Assembly (NCBI GenBank): GCA_020284085.1
Contig: JACEVL010000058.1
Location: forward strand, 1,344,501-1,408,500
Origin: Aporrectodea caliginosa
Taxonomy: Eukaryota > Annelida > Clitellata > Crassiclitellata > Lumbricidae
Direction: 5' to 3'
DNA: 64,000 nt
Shown: positions 11,250 to 24,439 of the stretch, piece after piece
How positions within the stretch are numbered: position 1 is the stretch's first letter
Layout of the letters: each line of letters begins with the position of its first letter
Notes under the pieces: generated by a model
The model's input: only the letters and a program-made list of their open reading frames with translations
Database searches by the model: none
Told to the model about the DNA's origin: nothing
Program-made: the position numbers and the translations under genes

Positions 11250-12240
11250 TATTTTATATAGGCCTATACATGTAAGTGCCCCATATTGTGCATATGAAGA
11301 GTTTTTATAGGTATTATTTGGAAGAAGGCCTACAGTAGTCTACGTGTATTTTAAAATCGATTGAGAACGACACGCATCCAGCACCACGTACGTAGGCCTA
11401 GGCCCTACGCTTCCGAGAACTCTGAGTTGTGTTCAGATCGCTTAAAAATGTATTACCCTATTTATAACTCCAGAATTGCGCGAAAATGTATTCCTGTACA
11501 GTGGGCCTAATTTTAGGGCTGAACTACACCGCGGACCCTCGCTATAACACGCGTCGATATTTATAACGCGAATTCGAGTATGACGCCATTAACGTGGTTG
11601 CGGTCATGAATTCCAAAGTTTTTTTAAGCACGTGTGTTATAATGGAACAAAATAGGCCGACAGCCTCCACGCGGATCTCTTTACTCGTGATTCTCTGAGC
11701 ATAAATTTAGCTACGGCATTTCATAGGCTAAGCGCAAGCGGAGGTTCGTGGCCCCTGAAAGCTGAAATTCCAATTTCAAAATGGATTATACATTCCGAAG
11801 TGTAATTTAGAATTAACAGAAATTTATGGCAGTCTTGTTTGTTTGGTGCCTCCAATTCTCGTTTGTGAGTAATTTTTCGGTTGCCATCTGCGGCTCAATT
11901 CTCAAGCAAATCGAATAGATTTAATTGTTCAATAGCTTCTGTCAGATCCTATAGTTGGTGGCTCTGCTTTTCAACAATAATAATTATGCACAAGTGAACT
12001 CTGTACAGTCGTTAACTAATAATTGTTACGCATTTATATCTTTCAAAATTCCCGAAAACATTGTTTTATTATGCATACAGCAGGCCTGATACCTATAGGC
12101 CTATCCTAGAAACCAATATGTTTTTCTAGCAGTCGCCTCGTTTGTTCAAACTGACTAATTTGTCCTAAACTATTAGGGCCTACACGACTTTAGAATGCGT
12201 GTTGTTGTTTTTGATTCTTGTTTTTTCATACTAAATTGTT
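11250..12240. other. 5' flank of propeller copy 1
   Basis: AT-rich DNA with many TAGGCCTA words. The part from about 11800 matches flanks before copies 2 and 6 (ACTAAATTGT[A/T]GGCC, AATGCGTGTTGTTGTT), so it belongs to the repeated unit. No gene seen. Confidence 0.5.
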
Positions 12241-12380
12241 GGCCACAAGCAGATAAGACCGATGGTAAGCATGCAACAAGTGATAGGCTAACCCTATAAA
12301 TATAACAGGTAGGCCTAGCTCGGCACCTGTTTATCTGGTACAGTTGCAGATATCTCGGCTGGAGACATTCTTGTTATAAG
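12241..12380 (+). promoter_or_regulatory. promoter and untranslated first exon, propeller copy 1
   Basis: A GATA-type site (CAGATAAGACC), a TATAAATA box at 12295, a conserved block CAGATATC[T/C][C/T]GGCTGGAGACATT and a strong donor AAG/GTAAGT at 12380/12381. The same order recurs before all six paralogs. I infer transcription starts about 30 bp after the TATA box, giving a short 5' exon that splices to the acceptor at 13788. Confidence 0.6.
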
Positions 12381-13195
12381 GTAAGTAAAACTCTCTTCAT
12401 TAGTAGGCCCTATTTGCTTCTGTAGGCCTATTTGAAAATTGAATAGAAACAAAAGATTAATTCATAGGGCCTATGTAGGGTCCTACTCGTTCAGACTGTC
12501 GATCCATTTCGGGAATGTCTGAAGTTCAGGAGCTTAAGATGGCGGCGAAATTAAAAGCCAAAGGACAGAAATTAAATTAAATGTTCTAAAATAAGAGTTC
12601 TTGCTCAAAAGATTGCTAAGGGTGAGAGCAGTCAAACAATAGTTAGTACCTATAAGGCCTACTTGATTGTCGATACGGATGACTTCTCTAAGACTTTATT
12701 TGGGCAAAAACATTTTTTGGCAAATAACACCCAAGGACAGGACTGTAAGAAATAATTGGCAAAACAACTTGGGTGTCTGGAAGTCTCATAACAATGCTGA
12801 TCGATGTAGCCTATTACATGGATGATGGGTAGGCCTAAATCAATCAGTCAGTGATTTTAGGAGTTGGCATGGATGAGGTTAAGCACAAGAACGCACCACT
12901 GTAGAATGATTACCGTAGGTACTTTGCATTCATCAACCTACCAAGACGCTAATATTGTTCGTCACACCAGTAGGTACATTAAATGTTTGGCTCTCAGAAA
13001 CTCATGGCTGTTGGTCCGAAGTTTCGCAATTCAATAGCAATACAGTTCAATGCCATCTCGCACTTCTTCAATGTCACTCAGTTCTAAATTTAAGAGTCGC
13101 GTGTGTCAGTTTAATTACACACAATTGCCTGACGTTTGGTTTTTCTAATCAATACTATCATTTTCCGACCAGGAATCTCTATATGTTAAGGCGAT

Positions 13196-13231
<36 letters not shown>

Positions 13232-13268
13232 ATTGTCGTAATGAATGAATGAATGAATGAATGAATGA
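13196..13268. repeat. TA and TGAA microsatellites
   Basis: A (TA)n run (13196-13226) is followed by a (TGAA)n run (13241-13268). The TGAA run recurs at the same place before copies 2, 3 and 6. Confidence 0.9.
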
Positions 13269-13807
13269 TTCTTTACTTGAGCATTAATGGGAAAATGGGG
13301 TTCGAATATTGCTGCTTCAGATCAACCCGACTTTTAGCCTGAAACAATAAGAAAAATATGGCGTAGCATTATGAAAACACAATCATCATTAATTTTCTAG
13401 ATTGATTTTGAGCTCCTCTACCTCCTTTCCGCTCAGGTGTTCAGGCAACCGGATTTGGTTCTTCGTGGGGTATTTCTGGCGTGACGCAGCACTCGTGAAT
13501 AATCTGATGCCGTGCTTTAGTTTTTAGGTCGTGTTTATAAATTATTGAGTTTGCGATTATGATTCTAATCTGCTGTAGTGTTTTTTCTAACTTGTATAGC
13601 GCTTCTTCATTTCATCTTTTTATCATCATAGATCGGAGTTTTTCCGATACAATTATGTGATTTTCTATTTTCTATTTTCTATTAGATCAGCATGTTTGTG
13701 TGTTGTACTACATCTCCAAATCAGAAATTCCATATTAATATCAAACGGTTTCGTCAGTAAGATGTAAAATTCAGTAAATTTCTTGTAGACTTTGATACCA
13801 CACAAAG

Positions 13808-15261
13808 ATGGGGAAAAGCTTGCTGATCATCGTGAACGTGTTAATCACAATTAATGTCGCATATTCTCGCAGTAAGTGAAAACAGCGTTCTCATCGTAAA
13901 ATAGGCATAATATTGTTTGATGAAAAGAGTTCTTTAATTTGTTAATTAAATCCAGAGAATATGAGAATTCTGTGAATCTTTGGAAGATAGTAAATTATTC
14001 AGGATAGGCTAATCTGCTGTCGTGTTTTTCCTGCCGTATAATTTCTAGGCCTATTCCTTCTTCATTTAATCGTTTTCATCATACATGTAGATTAGTTTTT
14101 CTTATAGGACCTAATAGACTAGGCCTACAAGTATATGCTTTTTTATTTGATCTTGATCAGAAAATTAATACCATTGCTTTACCACGTTTAAAGCTTTATC
14201 ATTTTTTTCTTACTGGCAAGATTTCTTTACCTCTTAATTTAAGTTATCTTGAGACATGAATTATTTTACATTAAAATATAATTCAATAATTTCTAAATGG
14301 CTTTGAGCAATAGCACTTCTTGTGGCAAATAAAACCAATTTCCTATGGTTTAACTAAACATAATATATAGTATTATATACTGCTGTGCGTAGATGCGCCA
14401 ACGGTTGATGCATGCGGCTTCCTTCAAAAATCAGGCTTGATTCAGCGTCTTCCGGAAGGTAAGCCTGTCTACGGAGTCCAAGTGATCGACAAGGAAGTTT
14501 ACGTTATTCGAGACAGGACACCCTATATCGAAATCTATGACAGCTACACCTTCCAATCCAAAAGAAACATGAGTATAAAACACATTCAACGTCCATACAA
14601 CTTAGTTCAGTCAAGATACAATTCATCTGAGACGTCTCTTTTCGTCAACGACATGTTTAATGACGATATGACCGTCGTCAAAGTGCCCTCCGGAACCGTG
14701 ACACATTGGCCTGCCAAGGACTATCTAAAACCTTTTCTTCTCACTGGGTCAAGTCTCTTCACTGGAGCAAACATTCTCGGAACTGCATACATGAGGCAGA
14801 TGATGGTGGAATTAACTCCGGATGGAAAACTCGTTAGCGAGGTCATTTTCCGCAATATTTCAAATCCACGCCATACCGTCAAAATGGCCCCTGACCGCTA
14901 CGCCGTCTCTCTTGGCTTTGGTCCAGCGCCTGACTTGCACCAAGTCTGTCTAGTGGACGGTAACGGAGAATCGATAAAATGCTACGGTGGACTTCCAGGA
15001 TCTGGAGTGGGTCAGCTGAACATACCAGTACGACTGGAGCTGAACGAGAAGAACTGCATCCTCGTCGCAGACATCAGAAATAAGAGAGTGGTATTGTTAG
15101 ACCACAACCTCGACTATGTCCGAAATCTGATTACTGAGGATCTCGAGGGTCCTCAACGTCTGTTCCTTGATGAAAAGCAAGGCCTGCTATACGTGGCCGA
15201 TAACGCAATCACAGCCAGTGGAAGTGCAGCCAGTGGTCGAGTGAAGGTGTTCAAGATTTAA
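13808..15261 (+). CDS. secreted NHL-type beta-propeller protein, copy 1
   Basis: Coding exons 13808-13871 and 14393-15261 (310 residues). The start exon follows acceptor TTCTTGTAG ending at 13788, and ATG 13808 is its first ATG, as in all paralogs. Residues 1-20 form a signal peptide (MGKSLLI..., ending AYS). The mature chain has DACGF near residue 30, PxYGVQVIDKEVYVIRD and TPYIEIYDSYTFQSK blade strands, and two clear NHL-like repeats: GGLPGSGVGQLN..RLEL..NCILVAD..NKRVVLLD (about 220-260) and GPQRLFLDEKQGLLYVADN (about 275-293). Four cysteines could form two disulfides. NxS/T sites include NMS, NSS and NIS. Secretion is well supported; the ligand or role is unknown. A conserved AATAAA lies at 15751. 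This copy has the longest last loop (ITASGSAASG). Confidence 0.85.
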
Positions 15262-15884
15262 TTAAATGAGACCCGAATGGTATATATATATAGTTAATAT
15301 CAGAGTTGAAATTCATGTCAGCAAATAAGCTGAACGTTTTTGAAACAGCTGTGAACATATACAATTTTAGGCCTGATGGTCGTTGATTGAGTTCTGTTCT
15401 TTCACCTAATTAGTTACAAGTGAGCAGCTGCGACGCTTCTCAAATAAGAAACACAATTTTTATCATTATGTTACTGAATTTATGCGTTACGCATACTTTT
15501 TCGACTCTTTAGCAGAGAACTGTAAAACCTACTAATATGAGCATCAAATTACTATCTGATTATCAACTAACGATTTAACTAAGCTTTGTTTTATTGGGAA
15601 ATCCTGCCTGTCTTGAAAGTATTCTGATTATATGCTTATAACGCCATATAACGGCTTATAGTGAACGATAACGGATGAAAATATTACAGCTTTTGTAAAT
15701 GTAGCCGATTACTGTTTTCCGTGATATTATTGACAAAATCAATTAGGCCTAATAAAAGAGCAAATGTAACAGAGCTCCAAACGTCTTCGATTAACATTGT
15801 GTTAACCATTTGTTTATACTTAGAACATGTAACGGCACCTAAACCATCAAGTATTCAGGTCGATATAGATTTTGATATGTAAAG

Positions 15885-16080
15885 ATGTATAGACCAATAG
15901 CAAAGACTGTTGATGACGGCATCCATCTCAGTCATCCATCAAGTTTCGAATCATTTCTTCTGGGTATAAAAAGTAGGAGTACGGTGTCCTGCAGTCCAAA
16001 GAGTGGAGGTACTGGTATCCCTCGTAACTCGTACCACCCCTCGAAGATTAGCCCACAACTATGTGCGTGTGCCTGGATCG
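15885..16080 (+). promoter_or_regulatory. CCAAT/TATA module downstream of copy 1
   Basis: GACCAATAGC (CCAAT at 15894), TATAAAAAG at 15965 and GTACGGTGTCCTGCAGTCC about 20 bp further on. Spacing is like a polymerase II core promoter, and the module recurs downstream of every copy. It could instead be the head of an old retroposon carried with the unit, because an AT-rich ATTACA-like tail follows about 250 bp later. Confidence 0.35.
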
Positions 16081-16214
16081 GGTGACCTGTGTATTTTCTG
16101 TGACCTGGTTTATTTTCAGATATATTTCTGTTCTCAGTTCGACATTAGCATCATACAACATGATCAGATTTCTGAAGTGGTGCTATTTAAATATCGAACT
16201 AGGCATAGAATTGT

Positions 16215-16825
16215 AAATTATAATTCTTTTTTTTATACTATTACATCACCGGATATATTTCCTAAAATTGTCAACAGAAGCAAACATCCATAGGCCTATT
16301 GATTTCTTGTTGGAAAAATCAATGCAGACATGTTCCCTGCTTTCGAAGATGTCAATTCAAAAACCGAGAGTTTTCAATTTATTCCATAGATGGCAGAAAC
16401 CCATTCGTAACGGTGTTGTAACCAATATTTGAAGACAGATGGTTTTATTTTTTTTTTTTAATTATTTAGTTCGTTAACAAGTTAATAAAAACAATATATA
16501 GGGCAGCAATGGATATAAGTAAGTTAATGATGTAAAAATTCTAAAACATCAGTTCAGCGTTTCAGCTGCTACCCTAACGTAACGTTGAAATGACTCACCA
16601 TTGGAAAGGACAATGCAATTTCGGGTTAAAATTGGACTTTATAATTTTTTCTCATACTAATCATCTATTATAATATAATCTAAATAAGTTTTTATAACTA
16701 ATTCATGCTCTACAATGTATATAACAATTACAAATTATAATTTTACTCTTTGTGTAAGCCGTCCAAAGGACAAGACGGAAATTTCTCTAATTTGCCTCCG
16801 GTTGTGAAATATACCCATATAAAAT
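16215..16825 (+). repeat. repeat with an inverted partner at 26655-27165
   Basis: TTGATTTCTTGTTGG, CAATGCAGACATG, CCATTCGTAACGGTGTTGTA and GCCGTCCAAA occur here and in reverse complement, in reverse order, at 26655-27165. The two arms stand either side of propeller copy 2. Confidence 0.75.
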
Positions 16826-16971
16826 ATAGGTTTGTTTTCTACCAGTCGCCTCGTTAACTGTCTTCATACTGAGTAGGTTGTTTTAAACTATTAGTGCTTA
16901 CACGACTTTAAATGCGTGTTGTTGTTGTTGTTGTTGCTGTACTTGTTTTTTTTATACTAAATTGTAGGCCA

Positions 16972-17108
16972 CAAGCAGATAAGACCGAGGGTGAGCATGC
17001 AACGAGTGATAGGCTAACCGTATAAATATTTATAAAGGGTAGCTAAAGCTCGGCGTACGCTGCACACATGTAGCGCAGATATCTTGGCTGGAGACATTGT
17101 TTATGAAG
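16972..17108 (+). promoter_or_regulatory. promoter and untranslated first exon, propeller copy 2
   Basis: CAGATAAGACC, TATAAATA at 17021, CAGATATCTTGGCTGGAGAC and donor AAG/GTGAAG at 17108/17109. Homologous to 12241-12380. The following first intron is about 4.9 kb. Confidence 0.55.
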
Positions 17109-18379
17109 GTGAAGTAAAACTTTCTTCAGCATATTTACTTTTTTAGGCTTATTTGAAAAATGAATAGAAACAAAAGATTAATTCATGGGCCTATAATATT
17201 GTCGTACTACTAATTATGTCAATCTCATTTTGTCGCTGAAATAAGGACATCTCACTAGTATTTATTCGTATTTTTTATCTTTCACAATGTACCTGATAGC
17301 GGTGTGTCTATTACCTGTTTGTAATCAATAAAAGGATATATAACAGAATAGAAACAAAAATGTTGTATTCGTAGGCCTACATTGTCCTACTCGTTCAGAA
17401 GCTGTCCATCCATATAGAGTAATGTCTGAAAGTCAGGAGGATCAGAGGACGGCGAAATTAAAAACCAAAAGGTAGAAAATTAAATATTTTGAAATAAGGG
17501 TTCATGCTCATAGATGCTCAGGGTGAGAGCAGTCAAATGATGTTAGGGTACAAATATTTGTTTGCCGAGATGGATGACTTTTCTAAGACTATGTTGGGAA
17601 AAGCTCTTCTTGGCAACAAACACCCGAGGGCAGAACTGGAAGATATAATCGACAAAAGAAATTAGGTACATGGAAGCAATGTTAGTTCTATTAGACCCTA
17701 TCTGAAACTGGATATGACATAGCATAATACCTGGGAAAAGATTTTGAAGTTAACTCTAACTGTAACTTAAACTGAAAGAGGCAGAATACTGAAACTGTAA
17801 TAGAAATTGAAAAAAAACTTTATAATTGAAGAATAAGAAAACGATAACTTGAAAATGAAGCCTGAGTTTATTCTTTACTTACTTTTTGAATAGTAATCCT
17901 ACTCCAGCTAACGGTCAGTTTCTTATGCTCATTTCGTTTCTGGTTCATTTTCCTTTCGTTGTGTTGTCGTTGATTAATGTAGGCCCTAAACCGTAAAACA
18001 ATCGACTTGGTAAGGGAGATCTGAATCAATTTTAAATTTTTTCATTCCACCCAAATGTATGTACACACATCTATAGCCTATATGTGGACAACACATCGGC
18101 AGACAGACAGGCAGGTAGACGCATTGACTGGCACAGAAAGGCATAGTCCTGCCTACAGGCAAATCTACAATCTACAAAGAGAAAGACTCAGGCACACTAA
18201 CACACACACACACACACAGGTAAGAAAAGATGCAGAGAGAAGGACGAGCTCACAAAAAGACCCAGACTGAAAGATAAATTTATTTGCTGTGAACTTTGTT
18301 GTATATGTATCTGTTTGATCAGCTGCGTCGTCTGATGTTGGTCGACTCCCATGTTTTAAGAAGCCCCCCCACTTCCTAG

Positions 18380-18450
18380 GGTAATTGCCTCCGAGTAAAT
18401 ACCTTGAAGGGGTACTATACGAGCATAAGTGTTCGAAATGAATGACCAAA
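18380..18450 (+). mobile_element. SINE tail fragment
   Basis: GAGTAAATACCTTGAAGGGG, then TACTATACGAGC and a GAATGAAT-like run resemble the end of the SINE at 35233-35460. The GC-richer DNA from 18460 to 18950 is unassigned. Confidence 0.45.
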
Positions 18451-19014
18451 TGAAGGAATGAAGTTCAGGTAAGGATGAGTGATAATCTGTGAAATATCTG
18501 GGATCTCTGTCCCACTTGGCCTTCAATGCCTTCCTTCCGGGTCGGTAAATAGGTTTTGAGGTTAGAAAGGCCACCTTATTGCTGCCGTCATGATTGTGGT
18601 CGCCACAGCCGTAAATTCGTGTGACCTTGGAACCAACAGATGTGTCTAGATCTGTGAAACTTCTGACGGATAATTTATACCCAGCAGTTTCTTTTAGAAA
18701 CCCTCAAACGCCGGGCAGGGCGCGTTCCTTAAGGAAGAGTAATTCCTCCTGTTGCCAGTCATGTTAATTGCTTCTCTACTTCGTTAATTTAGTCCGTTGT
18801 TTGTTATTAATATCCGTTAGATGGTGCTAACAGTTGAACGTCTGCTGACGGATTGCCACAAGTCTGGTCTCAATTCCGACCATCTGTTCGATATTTCTTC
18901 GCTTTCTTCCGTCTCGTCTGACCTTCCAGTCCTTTGGGTCAAGGGGTCTTAATTCTTCTATTTAGTCGTCCAAGGGCTGGTTGGTCTATCATGCTGTAGT
19001 TTGCGGTAACCCCT

Positions 19015-20434
19015 TAACTCCTCCCCACCGAGAGGCTGGAACACTCCACCTGTAATATGCACTAGAAATGGGCTCTGCCGATAAAGAAAACACCTTCTGC
19101 ACAAAAGTAGACGCCGTATTCGATGTGCTATAAGTCTTTCCATTCCGTAGGCCTACCTGGTGCAGCCACGGAGGATGGCTTTTTAAGAGGAGTGCCAAAG
19201 TGGTTAGACAAAAGCTTCGATAGGGCGGAATTAGCATAATGTCAACACTGAAAATGCGTTGCGTTATACTCCTCGATATGCCAGAGCTACTTCAATATTT
19301 GCTGAGAAATGCTTTACAGTGATTTGAACCCTGAGCTCTCAGTTGACGACCCAGTGTCTTAACCATGCATTAGGCTATTTAGTAGGAACCCCAATGTATT
19401 GTAACTATGCCTAAATTTTAGCGTAACTTGCCAAAGTTTACACAAAACGTCCCTGCAATATAACCAGATTGTAAAGGAATTTTACGAGATTTAATGGAAT
19501 GTTGAGCATAACACTGGTCAACATGCTAAATTTTGCATGCTGAATCCAAATCCGAAAACCGTTTTCGTCTACCACGTCCAGTATTGTAAGTTATAATTAG
19601 GTTCTGCAGCTGATCTGAGTCGTATCAGCGGCATAATCAGCCTCAAATGACTGAAGAAGAGCCTCACCGATCTGTTTCAGGAAGACCTGAATGATCTCGT
19701 GAGAGACTTGTCATTATCAAAGTGGAAAGCAGAAGTATTGGTTCAAGACTGAATCTTTTTGTTTGTTTTAACAGTAGCATCATTTTAGGGTGACATATTT
19801 CATACTGCAAATGTCCCGCAGTAGGTCTTAATTCGCAATTGTGTAGAAACTCACTGTTGCGTAACTGAAAACCTGACGTGCTAGCCAAATTTCGATTTCA
19901 TATTTGAAATCAGCATCCAAAGTTTCGCTAAGAATAAGCGCAAAAGCAAATGCCGAATATATTTTTAATACTTTGCTTTCGCTTAGAGTATGAGTTGAGA
20001 ATTCGCAATTGTGTAGAACCTCACTTATGCATGCGTACATGAAAAACCTAACGTGCTAGCAAAATTTCAATTTCATAGATAAAATCAGCGCAAAAAATTT
20101 GGTTAATAACATTTCTAAAGTTCTCAGTAGCAAACAAAAACTAATTTTTTGTTTCCCAGTGTAAGTGGCCTACATATGAACTCCAGCAAAACAGACACCA
20201 AGTTTATGGGAAATAGATTTAGTGAACTTGGATTTTGACCTGTTTACTTGCCGACAGGCTCGTGTTTTAAAAACAAGTTTGAAACGAACAAACGTTGCAT
20301 TTTTGCTGACGCAACCTTAAACAATTTTATGCAATTACGTCAGTCAGTCAGTCAGTCAGTCAGTCAGTCAGTCAGTCAGTCAGTCAGTCAGTCAGTCAGT
20401 CAGTCAGTCAGTCAGTCAGTCAGTCAGTCAGTCA

Positions 20435-20468
<34 letters not shown>

Positions 20469-21310
20469 ATGGCAGTCAGTCAGCCAGGCAGTCAAATAAT
20501 CAATATATTCAGCCAGTCAGTCAGCCAGACACTCAGTAGGCTATGTCTTTCTGTCAGTCAGTAGGTCTGCCTGTCAGTCACTCAGATAGGCAGCCGAACA
20601 ACAAAAATTATCATTCATTCAGTCAGTCAGTCGTTCAGTAAGTCATTCAGTCTGTCACTGAGTCAGTTATTCAGTCAGTCGAAAGAGTGCATGTAGCCAG
20701 CCAATTAGATAGCCAGATGGGTAGCAAGACATACAGATAGTCATATAAGCAGCCAGACAGTCAGACAGCTATCCAAGCTAATCTGTTCTTGTCTGCACCT
20801 TTTGTTATTCCTATCCATTCTATCTTTGGTCTGTGTCTATCTGTCTGTTTAATTATGTCTGTCAGTGTCTGCCTGTCTGTCTGCCTGCCTGCGTGCCTCA
20901 GTCTTTTCTACCATCGTAGCTTGTTTACAGTGTCGCCCTTGAATACTGGCGGTGAAGTATCCCAATTTTAGATCTCGGGGCAAATGACCGACTGCATAAC
21001 CACAGCTTCTCTGCAATATGTTTCAGAAGTTGGTGACAGTTTGATGTGCCTTCGACTCAAAATCTACGATTGTTGACATATTATGTCTGTTGCAAAAAAA
21101 GGCCATACATAGAAGGAGGAGGAGGAGCAGTAGGGGGAAAAGGGGAGGAGGAGGAGACGGAGACGAAGAAGAGCAGTCTTTTAAGCTTGCCTGAGGGTCA
21201 GTCATGTGTATGAAGTGATAACAAGTTCATTTTCTCAGCCTCGGCACACAAGTCCAGTCCTCTCAGTGTCCGTCTGATCTTTCCATGAGATCTTGGAGAT
21301 AAAATAATAA
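19015..21310 (+). repeat. block of copy 2's first intron shared with copy 6
   Basis: Paralogous to 57055-58850 in the first intron of copy 6. Shared landmarks in order: GCTGGAAC.CTCCACCTGT, GATTTGAACCCTGAGCTCTC, the CAGT microsatellite, a tail of CTGTCTGTC words, and GTTGGTGACAGT.TGATGTGC. The GAACCCTGAGCTCTC part reads like a degenerate tRNA box B on the minus strand. Confidence 0.8.
20341..20468. repeat. (CAGT)n then (CTGT)n microsatellite
   Basis: About 24 CAGT units run into eight CTGT units. Further degenerate units follow to about 20760. The open frame reading Ser-Val-Gln is a by-product. Confidence 0.95.
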
Positions 21311-22001
21311 CCTCTCGCGTCCCTTGAGCCTAACCGTTGAGACGGTCTATTTTCATGCAAGAAATATCAATTTAGTGGCGGGGATTCCTTACCGTGCTCA
21401 TGTTAACATTTTGGAATCATCTGATAAGAAAAAGTGTCTGGCTGTTGAAGCATTTAAAGTAAAGATTTCAGTCAACTGGTAGAGTTTTATGACAATACGT
21501 TAAGGCGATAATATGAAATATATATTTTCGTAATGAATGAATGAATGAATCTTTACAAGAACATCACAGCATTGGGATCGAATATATTGCTCCTTCACCT
21601 CCTTTCCGCTCAGGTGTTCTGAATCAGGCAACCGGATTTTGTCATTCGTAGTGTAGGCTATTTCTGGCTTGACGCTACACTCCTCAATAATCCGGTGCAG
21701 TGATTGATTGATTGAATGAATGAATGAATGAATGACTACGACAATTTCTACAGCGCCGTTACAAGGGCGCTTTAACAAGTTCAACACTTTGGTGCCGTTG
21801 GCTTAATTTTTAGGTCGCGCTTTAGAAATTATTGAGTTTGCGATTATGATTCTTCTAGGTAGATCAGCAAGTTTGTGTGTTGTTCTACATCTCCAAATCA
21901 GAAATGTCATATATAATATTCAAAGGTCTCGTCAGTAAGATATAAAATTCAGTATAGCCTAAATTTCTTGTAGACTTTGATACCTTCGTTTGCATCATAA
22001 G

Positions 22002-23416
22002 ATGGGGAAAAGCTTGCTGATCGCCGTGAACGTGTTAATCACAGTAACTGTCGCATATTCCCGTAGTAAGTAAAAACACTGTTATCGTTAAATAATATTG
22101 CTTGATTAAAAGAGTTCTTTGTTCACTAAATTCCGAGGATCGGAGAATTCTGTACATCATTGAAAGATAGTAAATTATTCAAGATAATCTGCAGTCTACT
22201 ACCTTTCCTGCCGTGTAATTTCTTACCATCTTCCTTCTTCAGTTCATCTTTTCATCAACATAGATTTGTGATTTGTTTTTCTGATATAAACCTAATGCAC
22301 TATGTGCATCTCTATTAAATCTTGATCAGAAAATGAATACCGTTGCTTTTTCACGTTTATATCGTTAGCAGTTTCTCTTTCTTACAAGACTTCTTTTCTT
22401 GTAAATGCAAAATATCTTTAGACTTAAATTATTTCACATTGAAATATGATTCAATAATTTCTTTACGGTTTTTAGCAATGACGTTTCCTCTGCAAACAAA
22501 AACACAATAATCATATTTCCTAAAGTTTAACAAAACAAAATATATACTGTTGTGAGTAGACACGCCAACGGTTGATGCATGTGGATTCCTTCAAAACTCT
22601 CTATTGGTTCATCGTTTTCCGGAGGGTAGAACGGTCTACGGAGTGCAAGTGATTGACAGGGAAGTTTATGTAATTCGAGACCAGACACCCTATATCGAAG
22701 TCTACGACAGCCACACCTTCCAATCCAAGAAAAACATAAGCATAAAGCACATTCAACGTCCATACAACTTAGTTCAGTCAAGACACAATTCATCTGAGAC
22801 GTCTCTTTTCGTCAACGACTGGATGAATGAAGGTGATGTGACCGTTGTCAAAGTGCCCTCTGGAACCGTGACCCAGTGGCCTGCCAAGGACTATCTAAAA
22901 CCTTTACTTCTAACTGGATCAAATTTCTATACTGGAGAAAACATACTCGGAACTGCATTCATGCGTCAGAGGGTGGTGGAATTAACTCCAGACGGAAAGC
23001 TCGTTAGCGAGGTCATTTTCTGCAATATTTCGAATCCACGCCATACCATCAAAATGGCCTCTGACCGTTACGCCGTCTCTCATGGCTATGTTTCACCAAC
23101 CGATTTATACCAAGTCTGTCTAGTGGACGGGAATGGAGAAAGGATCAAATGCTACGGTGGACTTCCAGGATCTGGCGTGGGTCAGCTGAACACACCAGCA
23201 CGACTGGAGCTGAGCGAGAAGAATTGCATCCTCGTCGCAGACACCAGAAACAAGAGAGTGGTGTTGTTAGACCAAAACCTCGAATACGTCCAGAATCTGA
23301 TTGACCAGAACCTTGAGGGTCCCCATCGTCTCTTCCTTGATGAAAAGCAAGGCCTGCTATACGTAGCCGATAACACAGCCAATGGTAGTGGTCGAGTGAA
23401 GGTGTTCAAGATTTAA
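22002..23416 (+). CDS. secreted NHL-type beta-propeller protein, copy 2
   Basis: Coding exons 22002-22065 and 22560-23416 (306 residues), with the same phase-1 junction as the paralogs (split Asn codon). The signal peptide MGKSLLIAV...AYS is followed by DACGF. Blade strands VYGVQVIDREVYVIRDQTPYI and the two C-terminal NHL-like repeats are intact. The loop after SDRYAVS reads HGYVSPTDLYQ, unlike the other copies. FRNIS is changed to FCNIS, giving a fifth cysteine. The last loop is short (ANGSG). The upstream acceptor TTCTTGTAG ends at 21973. Confidence 0.85.
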
Positions 23417-24029
23417 TTAAATGAGACCCGAATGGTTCTAAGTAATGTTGAAATTGAGATTCCTGTCAGCAGAGAAGTTTAACGTGTTTGACACGCCTGT
23501 GAACATGTATGGTAGTTGACTCAGTTTGTAAACTCTGGTTAAGGTATTTCACCTAATTAGTTACAAGTGAGCATCTGCGACGCATCCATGAAAAGAGCAA
23601 TTTGTAACATTATTTAACTGAGTTTATACGTTAAGCTTACTTTTTGGACACTTTAACATATAAGTGTAGAACCTACTAATATGAACATCAAATATCTAGC
23701 TGACTGATTACCAACTAAAGATTTTACAAAACGATGCTTTATTATTAAATTTTGCGTATCTTGAAGCATTTTGATCATTATGCTTATAACGTTATATATA
23801 ACGGCTTATAGTGAACGATTACGGATGGAATATAACAGCATTTGTAAATGCAGTCGATTGTTGTTTTCGTGATATTCTTGACGAAATCAATTAATGAAGG
23901 GATAAATGCAAGAACATAGCTCCATACATCTTCAATTAACGTTGTGTTAACAATGAGCCTTTATTTACTACACGAAACTGTATCGAAACCCTTATATGTA
24001 CGGAGTAGGCTATTTATGTGGATGTAAAG

Positions 24030-24230
24030 ATGACAAGACCAATAACGAAGATCGTTCATGAGGGCATCCATCTGAGTCATCCAGCAAGTTTCGAATCGTT
24101 TCTTCTGTGTATGAAAAGTGGAAGGTACGGTATCCTGCAGTCGATAAAGTGGAGGTACTGGTGTCCCTCGCAACTCGAACCTTCCGAAGATTGGCCTACA
24201 CCTATGTACGTGTGTCTGGATTGGGTGACC
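24030..24230 (+). promoter_or_regulatory. CCAAT/TATA-like module downstream of copy 2
   Basis: CCAAT at 24039 and a degenerate box (TATGAAAAG) at 24109, then GGTACGGTATCCTGCAGTC. Homologous to 15885-16080, but the TATA box is mutated. Confidence 0.3.
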
Positions 24231-24439
24231 CTTCTATTTTTCTGTGCCCTGGTTTATTTTCAGATATAGACTATTTCTGTTCTCAGACATTAACATCATA
24301 CGAGATGTTTAGTTTTCTGAGATGGTGTTATATAAATTTCGAACTTAACCTACAATTACAAATTATAATTACAATTACTATCCATGTTTTCTTAGTGTCA
24401 GCAGACAATCGCTCTACCGAACAGAACGGGAACGGATGA

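Noticed and set aside
20341..20500. Ser-Val-Gln-rich reading frame
   Set aside because: CAGT microsatellite; there is no start context or splice support.
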